Shown here: in pieces, positions 1 through 8,161 of the stretch
Numbering within the stretch: the stretch's first letter is position 1
Layout: the number at the start of each line of letters is the position of its first letter
Origin: an uncultured Lachnospiraceae bacterium
GTDB lineage: Bacteria > Bacillota > Clostridia > Lachnospirales > Lachnospiraceae
DNA: 20,633 nt
Reading direction: 5' to 3'
Assembly (NCBI GenBank): GCA_910585895.1
Contig: CAJUHY010000011.1
Span: forward strand, 32,268 to 52,900
The notes under the pieces: model-generated
Databases searched by the model: none
Seen by the model: only the letters and a program-made list of their open reading frames with translations
Told to the model about the DNA's origin: nothing
Translations under genes and position numbers: made by a program

Positions 1-1320
1 CTTCATAAGCTGGGCGCGGTGATGATTCCTGCCACCCATATGCTGACGGAGAGTGATTTGGTATACCGCCTCAAAGCCTCCAAGGCAAAAGCTATTGTGT
101 GCACACCGCAGGATGAAGTTCCTAATAAAATTAAATCTGCACTAAACAAATGCGAAATGTCCGCGCAATTATGGTGCGTGCAGGAAGATGTTGAAGGTTT
201 TGAAAATCTTACGGCTCAAATGGTAGAATCTGACAGCAGTTTTTCCCGTGTAGATACTTTAGCTTCAGATCCGATGATGATATATTTTACCTCCGGTACG
301 ACTGGTTACCCCAAAGGCGTCATCCATGATTACACCTATCCACTGGCGCATATTGTGACGGCAAAGTACTGGCAGCAGGCAGAGGACGGCGGTTTGCACT
401 TTACAGTAGCGGAGACAGGCTGGGCAAAGGCATCCTGGGGCAAGATATATGGGCAGTGGCTCGTTGGCAGCGCAGTGATGGTTTATGATTTTGACAATTT
501 TGAACCCAAACAGCTGACGTCTGTCATTAACCGCTATAAAGTAACATCTTTTTGTGCCCCGCCTACCGTTTATCGTTATCTGGTCCGTAAAGGGATTCCT
601 GATATGCCGACTTTAAAACATGCATCTACGGCAGGTGAAATGCTGGCGCCCGAGGTATTTCGCAAATTTACGGAACGTACCGGACTGCCGCTCTGCGAAG
701 GATATGGGCAGACGGAAACCACGTTGCTGATGGCAAATTTCAAGGGTAATGCAGCGGTGGAAGGTTCCATGGGAACAATATCTCCCTTTTACAGGATTGA
801 GCTGCGTGATAAACAGGGAAATTCTGTGCCTGTTGGTGAGATTGGCGAGGTTGTGATTGTGCCGCCGGAAAATGGCAGGCAGCCCGGAGTCTTTACGGCA
901 TATCTTGATAACGAGAAACAGTATCAGCATGTATGGCGCGGCGGCGTGTACCATACCGGTGATGCTGCGTATAAGGATGAAAATGGGTATTACTGGTTCC
1001 ATGGACGGTTTGATGATATTATCAAGACAGGAGGATTCCGTGTTGGTCCTTATGAAGTGGAAAATGTTCTGATGGAGCATCCGGCAGTCGTAGAGTGCAG
1101 CGTCATCGGTGTCCCGGATAAGCTCAGAGGTCAGGCAATTAAAGCACTTATCGTTCCCGGCGGAAAATATGTGCCCTCGAAAGAACTTGAATTGGAAATC
1201 AAGGAATTCTGTAACCGGCAGCTGGCAGAATATAAGTGGATACGTATGGTGGAGTTTGTGGAAGAGATGCCCAAAACTATCAGCGGCAAAATACAAAAAA
1301 GCGTACAGCGGAATCAATAA
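1..1320 (+). CDS. Acyl-CoA synthetase (AMP-forming), 5'-truncated by window edge
   Basis: The reading frame is open from base 1, and about 440 residues are present against the roughly 550 usual for the family, so the N-terminus lies upstream of the window. ANL-superfamily core motifs are visible in order: the P-loop YFTSGTTGYPKG (bases about 283-318), EGYGQTET, HTGD, the hinge region GRFDDIIKTGGFRVGP, and near the C-terminus PKTISGKIQKS with the catalytic acyl-adenylate lysine. The stretch AETGWAKASWGKIYGQW is typical of the acetyl/medium-chain acyl-CoA synthetase branch. The enzyme would activate a carboxylate with ATP to an acyl-adenylate and then form the CoA thioester in the cytoplasm. 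The exact acid cannot be read from sequence. No clear terminator follows, and the PAS regulator starts 115 bp downstream on the same strand. Confidence 0.93.
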   Translation, partial: LHKLGAVMIPATHMLTESDLVYRLKASKAKAIVCTPQDEVPNKIKSALNKCEMSAQLWCVQEDVEGFENLTAQMVESDSSFSRVDTLASDPMMIYFTSGTTGYPKGVIHDYTYPLAHIVTAKYWQQAEDGGLHFTVAETGWAKASWGKIYGQWLVGSAVMVYDFDNFEPKQLTSVINRYKVTSFCAPPTVYRYLVRKGIPDMPTLKHASTAGEMLAPEVFRKFTERTGLPLCEGYGQTETTLLMANFKGNAAVEGSMGTISPFYRIELRDKQGNSVPVGEIGEVVIVPPENGRQPGVFTAYLDNEKQYQHVWRGGVYHTGDAAYKDENGYYWFHGRFDDIIKTGGFRVGPYEVENVLMEHPAVVECSVIGVPDKLRGQAIKALIVPGGKYVPSKELELEIKEFCNRQLAEYKWIRMVEFVEEMPKTISGKIQKSVQRNQ

Positions 1321-1435
1321 AGATAGCATTTCTCTTTGAAATATAGTATAATTCTTGGCATGGAGACCTGAAAAAGTTCATAGGCTCAGATATAGCAGCG
1401 TGAAATCTGGAATTATATGGTAGCAGGGAGATGAC

Positions 1436-3436
1436 ATGAAGAACCGTTTACAAAGTATGGAGGATATTCTGGAAAGGAATATCAGTGGATTCCACGAATA
1501 CAGCCTGTCAGAACCCGTTCATCTGAATTATGTAAGCCAAAATCTCTGTGACATGACAGGGTATACGGTGGATGAATTGCTGGATGAACAGAAGGATAAT
1601 TATGCCCTGTTGGTGCATCCGGTTGACAGGGAGGCTTATTTAGAATTTATACATAATCTGAAATCGCAAGAGCAGACGCTCACATGCAAATACCGCCTTA
1701 TGAAAAAAGAGGGGGTATTTGTCTATGTGAGCGACACTGTCACGTCAAGAAAATTGGCTGACGGCAGCATGGTAGGGGATTCTGTGCTGACCGATATCAC
1801 CGATATTATCAATGAAAACAGCAATCTGCAGTTTCTCAATGAGACAATTCCCTGCGGGTTTATTCGGTATAGCTGCCAAAAGCAGCCCAAAATTTCATAT
1901 ATTAACAGGCAGATGATGGCTCTTCTGCGTTTTCCTCAGGTGCGGGAGGGAGAACTTGATTATCTTGAATTATATAAAGAAGATATATTTTTAATGATTC
2001 CCATGCAGGAACAGCATAAATTTGCTAAAAGTTTAAAACAGGTATATTTTTCTTCTACTCCTGTTGCCGGTGAGATGACGTTGCTACGCTGTGATGGAAC
2101 AAAAGCGCGTGTCTTTGGTTGGATTACCAAATGCATCAACCAGGAAGGGATAGAAGAGTTCCAGAGCATCTGTATCGATGTGACGGAGAGGTATCAGGCA
2201 AAGAAAGAAGAGGAAATCAGACAGTACCTCAAGGCATTGACGGATGTCTACGATAAAATTTTTGAGTATGATTTTGCTGCGGACACTGTAAAATGCCTTT
2301 ATAGCGGTGGTTCTCCTATGTTTCGCTGGCTTGAGAATGTTTCCATGCAGATGGAGGAGGCGACAAACAGATGGGTAGCGGGTTTGGTGATTCCGGAAGA
2401 CCGTGAAAATGTCCTGCAGTTTTTCCGCAAAATCTGCCGGAAAGAGCGCTATAAGTCGAGGGAAAAACCGCTGCAGATTACATACCGTTCGCAATCTTCA
2501 GATGGAGATGTCAAACTATATAGCGGCATTTTCATAAAAATGGATGAATCCGTCAGTTTTTATTGCTGCCGGTGTTTGGCCGACGTGCAGGAAGCTGACG
2601 CATTGAGGGATGAAAATGCTTTTCTCAAAGAGAATATGCAGGAACTTGTAGCGCGTTTCACGGATGGTGTCGCTGCGTTTGAGCTGAAAAATGGATTCGT
2701 AACACCGTTGTATGCCAGTGAGAATGTTTGTGAGTTTTTTGGATTTGCCGAAGATGAGTGGCTTGCTCTGATGGAAAAGGGTGCCACATACGAAGATTTT
2801 ACAGCTCATAGCGGTACAAAATATGAGGATTTTAAAGAGCTTCTCAGGAATGGAGAGGCTGAATTTGCTTATTTTGACCTCAAAACACAGACAGAGCGTA
2901 AGATTAAGGCAATCTGTTCGCAGAAGTCTCCTGGTGGTTCTGCATTGAGATATGTTATGCTGTATCAATTGGACGTCAGGGAGTCTGCAGTAAGTGGTGA
3001 GGAGGCTGTTAAACCGGCAGTTTCTATTCGTACATTTGGATATTTTGATGTCTTTGTGGGCGAAAAACCCATAGCTTTCCGCAACAAGAAAGCCAAAGAA
3101 TTATTTGCTTTGCTTGCGGACCGCCGCGGCGGTTATATCACTTCGGAAGAGGCAATCAGCTTTTTGTGGGAGGATGAGCCGGTAAGCCCGGTGACGCTCT
3201 CAAGATACCGTAAGGTAGCGTTGCGCCTGAAAAATACCCTGGAGGAATACGGTATCCCGGAAGTCATGGAGACGGTGGACGGCAAACGCCGAATTGTCAC
3301 GGAAAAGGTACAGTGCGACTTGTATGATTACCTTTCCGGTAATGAGGAGTATGCCCAGCTGTTTAAGGGTAGTTACCTCAATAATTATAGCTGGGGGGAA
3401 AATACCCTGGCGGAACTTATGGGAGATATAGTGTAG
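1436..3436 (+). CDS. Multi-PAS sensor protein with C-terminal SARP/OmpR-like winged-helix domain
   Basis: The product has 666 residues. Four PAS-like segments can be made out: about 20-125 (YVSQNLCDMTGYTVDELL, with a following HPVDREAY), 130-255, 262-385 and 400-518. Residues 528-635 (from VSIRTFGYFDVFVGEKPI to CDLYDYL) resemble the winged-helix DNA-binding domain at the start of SARP/BTAD regulators and in OmpR-type regulators, including a sequence rich in Arg/Lys before the wing (TLSRYRKVALRLKNTLEEYG). No histidine kinase, GGDEF, EAL or receiver domain is present, so it reads as a one-component regulator in which PAS sensing feeds DNA binding directly. The ATG at 1436 follows GCAGGGAG. The alpha/beta hydrolase starts 18 bp after the stop and is probably co-transcribed. 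The ligand and targets are unknown. The two outer PAS domains are better supported than the middle two. Confidence 0.8.
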   Translation: MKNRLQSMEDILERNISGFHEYSLSEPVHLNYVSQNLCDMTGYTVDELLDEQKDNYALLVHPVDREAYLEFIHNLKSQEQTLTCKYRLMKKEGVFVYVSDTVTSRKLADGSMVGDSVLTDITDIINENSNLQFLNETIPCGFIRYSCQKQPKISYINRQMMALLRFPQVREGELDYLELYKEDIFLMIPMQEQHKFAKSLKQVYFSSTPVAGEMTLLRCDGTKARVFGWITKCINQEGIEEFQSICIDVTERYQAKKEEEIRQYLKALTDVYDKIFEYDFAADTVKCLYSGGSPMFRWLENVSMQMEEATNRWVAGLVIPEDRENVLQFFRKICRKERYKSREKPLQITYRSQSSDGDVKLYSGIFIKMDESVSFYCCRCLADVQEADALRDENAFLKENMQELVARFTDGVAAFELKNGFVTPLYASENVCEFFGFAEDEWLALMEKGATYEDFTAHSGTKYEDFKELLRNGEAEFAYFDLKTQTERKIKAICSQKSPGGSALRYVMLYQLDVRESAVSGEEAVKPAVSIRTFGYFDVFVGEKPIAFRNKKAKELFALLADRRGGYITSEEAISFLWEDEPVSPVTLSRYRKVALRLKNTLEEYGIPEVMETVDGKRRIVTEKVQCDLYDYLSGNEEYAQLFKGSYLNNYSWGENTLAELMGDIV

Positions 3437-3454
3437 TAAAGAATAGGAGAAAAA

Positions 3455-4432
3455 ATGGACGCTGTCAGAAAACAAATTATACAACAAAATGAAATTTCCC
3501 AGCTATATACATTTACCTTGGGAAAAATACCGCAGAAGGTCCTGATTGAGGGCAGGAGCAGACATCTTCCGGTTGTTATCACCCTTCACGGCGGACCGGG
3601 TTCACCCATCCCATTCTCTGTGGGCTGCAGAGGGATGTTTCCCGAATTTACAAACCGTTTTATCATGGTTTATTGGGACCAGCTGGGTTGCGGAATTAAC
3701 GATTATAAATTAAAAGAAGAATTTACAATTGATTCTTTTGTGAAAATGACCAGTGATTTGATTGCGCAAGTGAAGCGACTGTTTCCGGAGAACAAGCTGC
3801 TGCTTTTTGGTATGTCCTGGGGAAGCGTGCTGGCATTAAAGGTTCTGCAGGAAGCAGAAGGGCGTGTTGATGCTGTCATTACCTGGGGGCAGGTACTCCG
3901 CAATTTATTTTTAAATGAGGAAGTTTATGAGGCGCTGGAACAAGCCGATCTTCCGGAGAAGAAAATGCAGAGAATCCGGGCAATGAGAGCCGAGAATATT
4001 GATGATAAAGAGATGAAATTTCTTGCAGGGACTATCCGTAAATATACCAGTGGTTATTTCAACAAAAAGGGAGAGCAGGTGCCCATACTTCCGGTAGTCA
4101 AAGGACTGCTGGCCAGTGAAGACTATACAATCAAGGATTTTAAAGCGATTATGGTAAATGGCGCCGCCTCTGCCAAAGGTCTGATGCGCAGCATTCTGCA
4201 GCTAGACTTAACAGAGGAATTATCGGCAGTTGACGTGCCATATTATATTTTGCAGGGAGATACAGACATTGTGACATCTACGAGAGCTGTTCAGAGGGAA
4301 GTGGAAGCGTCCGGCAATCCTCACCTAAATGTAGAAGTGATAGAAAATACCGGGCATATGCCAGGCAAAACGGGTATGGAGGCAGTGCTTGAGACGTTGA
4401 TAAAGGCGATAACGTCTTTACCAACCCAATAA
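3455..4432 (+). CDS. Alpha/beta hydrolase, prolyl iminopeptidase-like
   Basis: This 325-residue protein has the alpha/beta hydrolase layout. The oxyanion-hole motif HGGPGS is at 45-50, the strand VYWDQLGCG at 72-80, the nucleophile elbow GMSWGS places Ser121, GDTD gives an acid residue at about 271, and the catalytic His is His301 in NTGHMPG. HGGPG with a DQ.G.G strand is characteristic of the prolyl iminopeptidase/epoxide hydrolase branch, so it is probably a cytoplasmic peptidase or ester hydrolase. The substrate cannot be assigned. No signal peptide is seen. RBS AGGAGA lies 5 nt before the ATG. It sits 18 bp behind the PAS regulator and overlaps the 3' end of the convergent MATE gene by 15 bp. 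Confidence 0.9.
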   Translation: MDAVRKQIIQQNEISQLYTFTLGKIPQKVLIEGRSRHLPVVITLHGGPGSPIPFSVGCRGMFPEFTNRFIMVYWDQLGCGINDYKLKEEFTIDSFVKMTSDLIAQVKRLFPENKLLLFGMSWGSVLALKVLQEAEGRVDAVITWGQVLRNLFLNEEVYEALEQADLPEKKMQRIRAMRAENIDDKEMKFLAGTIRKYTSGYFNKKGEQVPILPVVKGLLASEDYTIKDFKAIMVNGAASAKGLMRSILQLDLTEELSAVDVPYYILQGDTDIVTSTRAVQREVEASGNPHLNVEVIENTGHMPGKTGMEAVLETLIKAITSLPTQ

Positions 4433-5755
4433 TGATTTCTGTTTTTTGGCGTAATAGGCAAGTCCTATGACGTCTGCCAGAAACCATCCGATTGGCACTG
4501 ACCACCAGATTCCCACAACGCCGACAGCAGGAATTGCAGAAAGCGTATATGCCAGCAGGACGCGGGTACCCAGGGAAAAGATTGTAAGGATGACTGACAT
4601 GCCGGGTTTACCCAATGCACGGTAAAGTCCATATAATAAAAACAGGCAGCCGATTCCACAGTAAAATATCCCTTCAATCCTCAGATAGCGCATACCTTCT
4701 GCAACGATGGCAGTTTCCGCGGCGTCCACAAATAACAGCATCAGCGGACGGGCAAATAGACATACCAATGCAGAGACCACTGCGCAGAAAATCAGCGCTG
4801 CCACGACCGCGCCGCGCAGACCAGCACGGATACGCGCTTCTTTTTTAGCGCCATAATTCTGGGCAATGTAGGTGGAAAAAGCATTGCCAAAATCCTGTAC
4901 AGGCATGTAAGCAAAAGCGTCAATTTTGACGCCGGCTGCAAATGCCGCCATCACAGTAGGACCAAAGCTGTTGACTACGCCCTGTACCATAAGAATCCCC
5001 AGATTCATTACAGATTGCTGAACACAAGTAAGTAAAGAGAAATTGGTGATTTCTTTCATGCAGCCGGAACGAATTCGGAAATCTTCTTTTCTAAATTTGA
5101 GACAAGGCACACGCAGCAGGCAATAGAGGGTGATCCCCAGCCCTGAAATATACTGGGCCGCCACAGTAGCCGCTGCCGCACCAGGCACACCCCACCGAAG
5201 TCCGATGACAAACCATAAATCAAACGCGATGTTTAAGAGGGCGGATACGGCAAGGAAAACGAGCGGCACGACTGGGTTGCCGATAGCGCGCAGCAAAGAA
5301 GCAAAGTAGTTATAGAGGAAAGTGGCAAAGATGCCGCCAAAAATTATGATGAGGTAGCTGCGCATTTTAAGCCATATCTCGTCAGGCGCTTGCAGGAATG
5401 CCTGAATATTGTTTAGAAGAAGAAATGTAAGAACGTTCAGCACAATTGTCAGAATTAAAATTAGTACAAATGATGCACAGATTCCTTCTTTCAGCCCTCG
5501 TTCATCCCCTTCTCCAAAACGCATGGAAAACAAGGTTCCGCTTCCCATGCATAGTCCTAAAAGAATCGAAGTCAGGAAAGTCATCAGTGTAAAAGAAGAG
5601 CCCACGGCAGCCAGGGCATCCGGACCGAGGACACGGCCGACAATCAATGTGTCAGCGATATTATAGCATTGCTGCAGCAAATTGCCCATAATCATTGGCA
5701 AGGCAAAACGCAGCATCGATTTCATGGGCGGACCTTGCGTCATATCTATGTTCAT
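4418..5755 (-). CDS. MATE family multidrug/Na+ efflux protein
   Basis: The chosen start gives 445 residues. It is a 12-span hydrophobic protein with the two-lobe MATE arrangement. The N-terminus MTQGPPMKSMLRFALPMIMGNLLQQCYN and the following VGRVLGPDALAAVG stretch are typical of MatE transporters of Clostridia, as are IGNPVVPL and a second-lobe FAAGVKIDAFAYMPVQDFGNAFSTYIAQNYGA. It would export cationic drugs or metabolites through the cytoplasmic membrane in exchange for Na+ or H+. The frame stays open to 5806, but the ATG at 5755 is preferred because GGAGGT sits 5 nt upstream and the N-terminus then matches the family. Transcription probably starts near 5837 (promoter 5844-5872), leaving a leader made of two 32-bp repeats. 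Confidence 0.95.
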   Translation of the reverse strand: MNIDMTQGPPMKSMLRFALPMIMGNLLQQCYNIADTLIVGRVLGPDALAAVGSSFTLMTFLTSILLGLCMGSGTLFSMRFGEGDERGLKEGICASFVLILILTIVLNVLTFLLLNNIQAFLQAPDEIWLKMRSYLIIIFGGIFATFLYNYFASLLRAIGNPVVPLVFLAVSALLNIAFDLWFVIGLRWGVPGAAAATVAAQYISGLGITLYCLLRVPCLKFRKEDFRIRSGCMKEITNFSLLTCVQQSVMNLGILMVQGVVNSFGPTVMAAFAAGVKIDAFAYMPVQDFGNAFSTYIAQNYGAKKEARIRAGLRGAVVAALIFCAVVSALVCLFARPLMLLFVDAAETAIVAEGMRYLRIEGIFYCGIGCLFLLYGLYRALGKPGMSVILTIFSLGTRVLLAYTLSAIPAVGVVGIWWSVPIGWFLADVIGLAYYAKKQKSLLGW

Positions 5756-5770
5756 GCTGTACCTCCATTG

Positions 5771-5834
5771 GCAAAATTTCTCATCACTGCCTGTTTCTCT
5801 TAGCAAAGTTTTTTATCACTGTCTGTTTCTCTAA
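5771..5834. repeat. Two tandem 32-bp imperfect repeats in the MATE leader
   Basis: Unit 1 (5771-5802) and unit 2 (5803-5834) abut exactly and match at 27 of 32 positions. Both read GCAAA, then a T-rich stretch, then ATCACTG.CTGTTTCTCT on the plus strand. They lie between the predicted MATE transcription start and its RBS, so both would be in the 5' untranslated RNA or act as DNA operators just downstream of +1. The period is not a multiple of three, which argues against a coding origin. Confidence 0.85.
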
Positions 5835-5843
5835 TTCAGGTGT

Positions 5844-5872
5844 ATTATATACTATTTTTGGTGATAATCCAA
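5844..5872 (-). promoter_or_regulatory. Probable sigma-A promoter of the MATE gene
   Basis: On the minus strand TTGGAT (5872-5867) is followed by 17 bp and then a consensus TATAAT (5849-5844). This predicts a transcription start near 5837, just upstream of the tandem repeats. The -35 is weak (TTG only) and the -10 is perfect. Confidence 0.6.
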
Positions 5873-5925
5873 TGATTTTGAAAATGTGAAAAAGAAATGT
5901 CAGGTCTTGCAATGCCAGAAAATTT

Positions 5926-5954
5926 TTGCAATTCCATGCGTCGTATGTTATATT
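5926..5954 (+). promoter_or_regulatory. Possible sigma-A promoter upstream of the FliD-like gene
   Basis: TTGCAA (5926-5931), a 17-bp spacer and TATATT (5949-5954) form a reasonable housekeeping promoter. It would act in addition to the sigma-28-like site that begins 7 bp further downstream. Confidence 0.45.
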
Positions 5955-5960
5955 AGATGT

Positions 5961-5987
5961 TAACAATATAAGATTTTACGCCGATAT
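5961..5987 (+). promoter_or_regulatory. Sigma-28 (SigD/FliA)-like promoter
   Basis: TAAC (5961-5964), a 16-bp spacer and CCGATAT (5981-5987) match the Bacillus SigD consensus TAAA-N14-16-CCGATAT with one change. Read in FliA style it is TAAC-N15-GCCGATAT. It lies about 60 bp upstream of a protein that resembles flagellar cap sequences, which supports it as a late flagellar promoter. Confidence 0.6.
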
Positions 5988-6045
5988 AAGGTATAGCTAA
6001 CATTAGGATAGGGAAGTCCAAATTTTATTCAAAGGAGTGATGAGT

Positions 6046-7227
6046 ATGAGTCAAGGTTATTCACAATTGTTTCAGGGTCTCTCATCCGGAAGCGGATCAG
6101 GGAGTACAAATTTTCTTGCAGATTATGCCAGCCTTAAGAGCGGCAGCTATGGAAGGCTGATGAAAGCCTATTATGGTGGAGAGAGTTCAAGTACAGTGTC
6201 ATCTGGCTCAAAAGCCAGAACCAATAATATTCTCGAACAGATTCTTGAAGAGCGGAGGAATCCGAAGGTTTCAGAAGATGTGAAAGAGGCCAATGCCAAT
6301 CTGACAGCAGGAATTCCGACTTTGAAGAGCGCTGTTTCGGCATTGCAGAATGACAATACTTATACAGATACGCAGGGGCAGAATGGGCAGAGCGGACAGA
6401 ATGCGACTGACAAGGTAGTTTCTGCAATGAAGAACTTTGTGTCTCAGTATAATGATGTTGTAAATGCAGCAAAACAATCTACATTGTCCAACAAGACAGC
6501 TTATATAGCCAACATGATGAAAACCTCAAAAGCGAATGCAGATGATCTTGCGGAAATCGGCGTAACCATCAATGCAAACGGAACGCTTCAATTTAATGAG
6601 GGCAAGATGAAAGCGACAGGCATCTCTAAAGTTCAGGAGATGTTTTCAAGCAAGGATGCCATGAGCTATGGTTCTACAGTTATGTCCCGTCTTCAGTTTG
6701 CAGGTATCAGTTCTACTACAGACACTGCAGAGAAAGACAACACAGCAGGTACCAATGCAGCTGGCCTTAAGGCTGACGGAGAAGCGCTTGCAGCGGATAA
6801 ATTATACGAAAAGGTGAAGGATAAATATGGCATTATGGTATATGATGTTGACAAAATCCTTTCCACAGCTAAGAGTTTCGTGAACAATTACAATGGTATG
6901 TTTGATGCTGCTGAGTCCAGCACGAATTCCGGCGTATTAGCAAATTTAGCTAAAATCAGAGAAAAGACAACACAGAATACCAATATGTTGAAACAGTTTG
7001 GAATTAATGTGGATGAAAAGGGCAGATTGCAGATTGACGAGGAGAAATTTAAGAAAGCAGATATGTCTCAGGTACAGAAATTCTTCAAAGATTATGGTTC
7101 TTCCGTTGCTGCCAACGCATCACTTGTAGATTATTATACAACTACGAAAGCGAGTGCTGCCAGTGGATATACAGCTTCCGGAACATATGGTGTACAGGGA
7201 AGTTCTCGTTTCAGCGATTCTATATAA
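6046..7227 (+). CDS. FliD-like protein with two tandem FliD C-terminal-type modules
   Basis: The chosen start gives 393 residues. Two stretches repeat one pattern, at about 121-215 (KNFVSQYNDVVNAA then LAEIGVTINANGTLQFNE) and 266-365 (KSFVNNYNGMFDAAESS, GVLANLAKI, then GINVDEKGRLQIDEEKFK). This pattern (FV..YN, a helix pair, LG[IV].. .G.LQ.+E, then a final Val-Gln/Phe helix) is that of the C-terminal domain of the flagellar cap protein FliD. The usual FliD N-terminus is missing. Instead there is a Ser/Gly-rich start and LADYASLKSGSYGRLMKAYY. No signal peptide is seen, which would fit export by the flagellar route. The ATG at 6046 is chosen because AAAGGAG lies 8 nt upstream; the GTG at 6037 and ATG at 6040 lie in or against that RBS. 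The gene stands alone between a sigma-28-like promoter and a strong terminator. The flagellar role is inferred. Confidence 0.75.
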   Translation: MSQGYSQLFQGLSSGSGSGSTNFLADYASLKSGSYGRLMKAYYGGESSSTVSSGSKARTNNILEQILEERRNPKVSEDVKEANANLTAGIPTLKSAVSALQNDNTYTDTQGQNGQSGQNATDKVVSAMKNFVSQYNDVVNAAKQSTLSNKTAYIANMMKTSKANADDLAEIGVTINANGTLQFNEGKMKATGISKVQEMFSSKDAMSYGSTVMSRLQFAGISSTTDTAEKDNTAGTNAAGLKADGEALAADKLYEKVKDKYGIMVYDVDKILSTAKSFVNNYNGMFDAAESSTNSGVLANLAKIREKTTQNTNMLKQFGINVDEKGRLQIDEEKFKKADMSQVQKFFKDYGSSVAANASLVDYYTTTKASAASGYTASGTYGVQGSSRFSDSI

Positions 7228-7257
7228 TCAGTTTCGAGGAAGATAAGAGTATTAACG

Positions 7258-7301
7258 CTGTGGGTCTGCCAGAGTTTATTCTGGTGGGCCCGCAGTTTTT
7301 T
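7258..7301 (+). terminator. Rho-independent terminator of the FliD-like gene
   Basis: A 17-nt arm (7258-7274, CTGTGGGTCTGCCAGAG) pairs, with several G-U pairs, to 7279-7295. A run of six T follows (7296-7301). It lies 30 bp after the stop. Confidence 0.9.
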
Positions 7302-7502
7302 CCTAAGAGAATCTAAGGAATTTTTTACAATGCTGCTGCCTGTTGTTCTGTATGATAGCTATGCGGCTTTTGAATAATCAATAATGACTATTAAATTCAT
7401 GCCCTTACTCCCTTTTCTAACATTTGTAAGCATTATACACTATTTTGGCTTGAAATGAAATAACTATGTAGTTGTTAGTGAATCATCCTAAGTGAAAAAG
7501 GA
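7302..7502. other. Intergenic stretch with no recognised feature
   Basis: This AT-rich stretch separates two convergent terminators, that of the FliD-like gene and that of the rubrerythrin. No RNA gene, repeat or convincing promoter was found. A 15-codon frame at 7330 has no support. Confidence 0.6.
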
Positions 7503-7542
7503 CAATCAAAAAGGGAACAAACCATTTCTGATTCATTCCCTT
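7503..7542 (-). terminator. Rho-independent terminator of the rubrerythrin gene
   Basis: On the minus strand AAGGGAATGAATC (7542-7530) pairs, with some G-U pairs, to the arm 7523-7511 ending in CCCTT. T-rich sequence (TTTTTGATTG) follows. It lies about 35 bp beyond the stop codon. Confidence 0.8.
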
Positions 7543-7576
7543 AATCTTCAAAAATTCTTAAAATCCGGCGTTTTTC

Positions 7577-8119
7577 TTAGCCAAAGTATCTCTTTAACAA
7601 GCCTTCAAATGCCTTACCATGTCTTGCCTCATCCCTTGCCATCTCATGAACAGTGTCATGGATTGCGTCAAGATTAGCAGCTTTCGCGCGTTTTGCAAGG
7701 TCAAATTTACCAGCAGTTGCGCCGTTCTCAGCTTCCACACGCATTTCCAGATTTTTCTTGGTGCTGTCAGTAACAACTTCGCCTAACAGTTCAGCAAATT
7801 TAGCAGCGTGTTCTGCCTCTTCATAAGCAGCTTTCTCCCAGTATAAGCCGATTTCAGGATAGCCTTCTCTGTGTGCAACTCTTGCCATTGCAAGATACAT
7901 ACCTACCTCGGTACACTCGCCATTGAAGTTAGCTCTTAAGTCTGCCATGATATCCTCGGAAACACCCTGTGCAACGCCAACTACATGCTCAGCAGCCCAT
8001 GTCTTCTCACCGCTCTGCTCAGTAAATTTGGAAGCAGGAGCATTACACTGCGGACATTTCTCCGGCGCTGCATCTCCTTCATAAACATAACCACAAACAT
8101 TACATACAAATTTTTTCAT
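7577..8119 (-). CDS. Reverse rubrerythrin (N-terminal rubredoxin domain plus diiron domain)
   Basis: This 180-residue protein starts with a rubredoxin-like [Fe(SCys)4] site, CNVCGYVYEG...CPQC (Cys6, Cys9, Cys22, Cys25). A four-helix rubrerythrin domain follows, with diiron ligands visible in FNGECTEVGMYLAMA, YEEAEHA and the final MARDEARHGKAF. Having the rubredoxin domain first is the reverse of classical rubrerythrin. Such proteins, for example those of Clostridium acetobutylicum, reduce H2O2 and O2 in the cytoplasm with electrons from NADH-dependent partners and are PerR-controlled. The ATG at 8119 follows AAAGGA. The promoter at 8189-8217 and the palindromic operator at 8162-8186 precede it, and perR is the next gene upstream on the same strand, transcribed separately. 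Confidence 0.95.
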   Translation of the reverse strand: MKKFVCNVCGYVYEGDAAPEKCPQCNAPASKFTEQSGEKTWAAEHVVGVAQGVSEDIMADLRANFNGECTEVGMYLAMARVAHREGYPEIGLYWEKAAYEEAEHAAKFAELLGEVVTDSTKKNLEMRVEAENGATAGKFDLAKRAKAANLDAIHDTVHEMARDEARHGKAFEGLLKRYFG

Positions 8120-8161
8120 AATTATTCGTCCTTTCTTTTATATAAAATTTTTTAATCCATC

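Noticed and set aside
1347..1352. TATAAT before the PAS gene
   Set aside because: No -35-like hexamer at 16-18 bp and no extended -10, so a promoter is not claimed.
1791..1806. Two CCGATAT sequences
   Set aside because: They lie inside the PAS gene and simply encode the repeated Thr-Asp-Ile; no -35 or gene follows.
5784..5966. 60-codon minus-strand frame upstream of the MATE gene
   Set aside because: Most of it lies upstream of the predicted MATE transcription start and across two plus-strand promoters, it has no RBS, and it ends in the tandem repeat.
7330..7377. 15-codon frame after the FliD-like terminator
   Set aside because: No promoter or well-spaced RBS, and the length is what chance gives.
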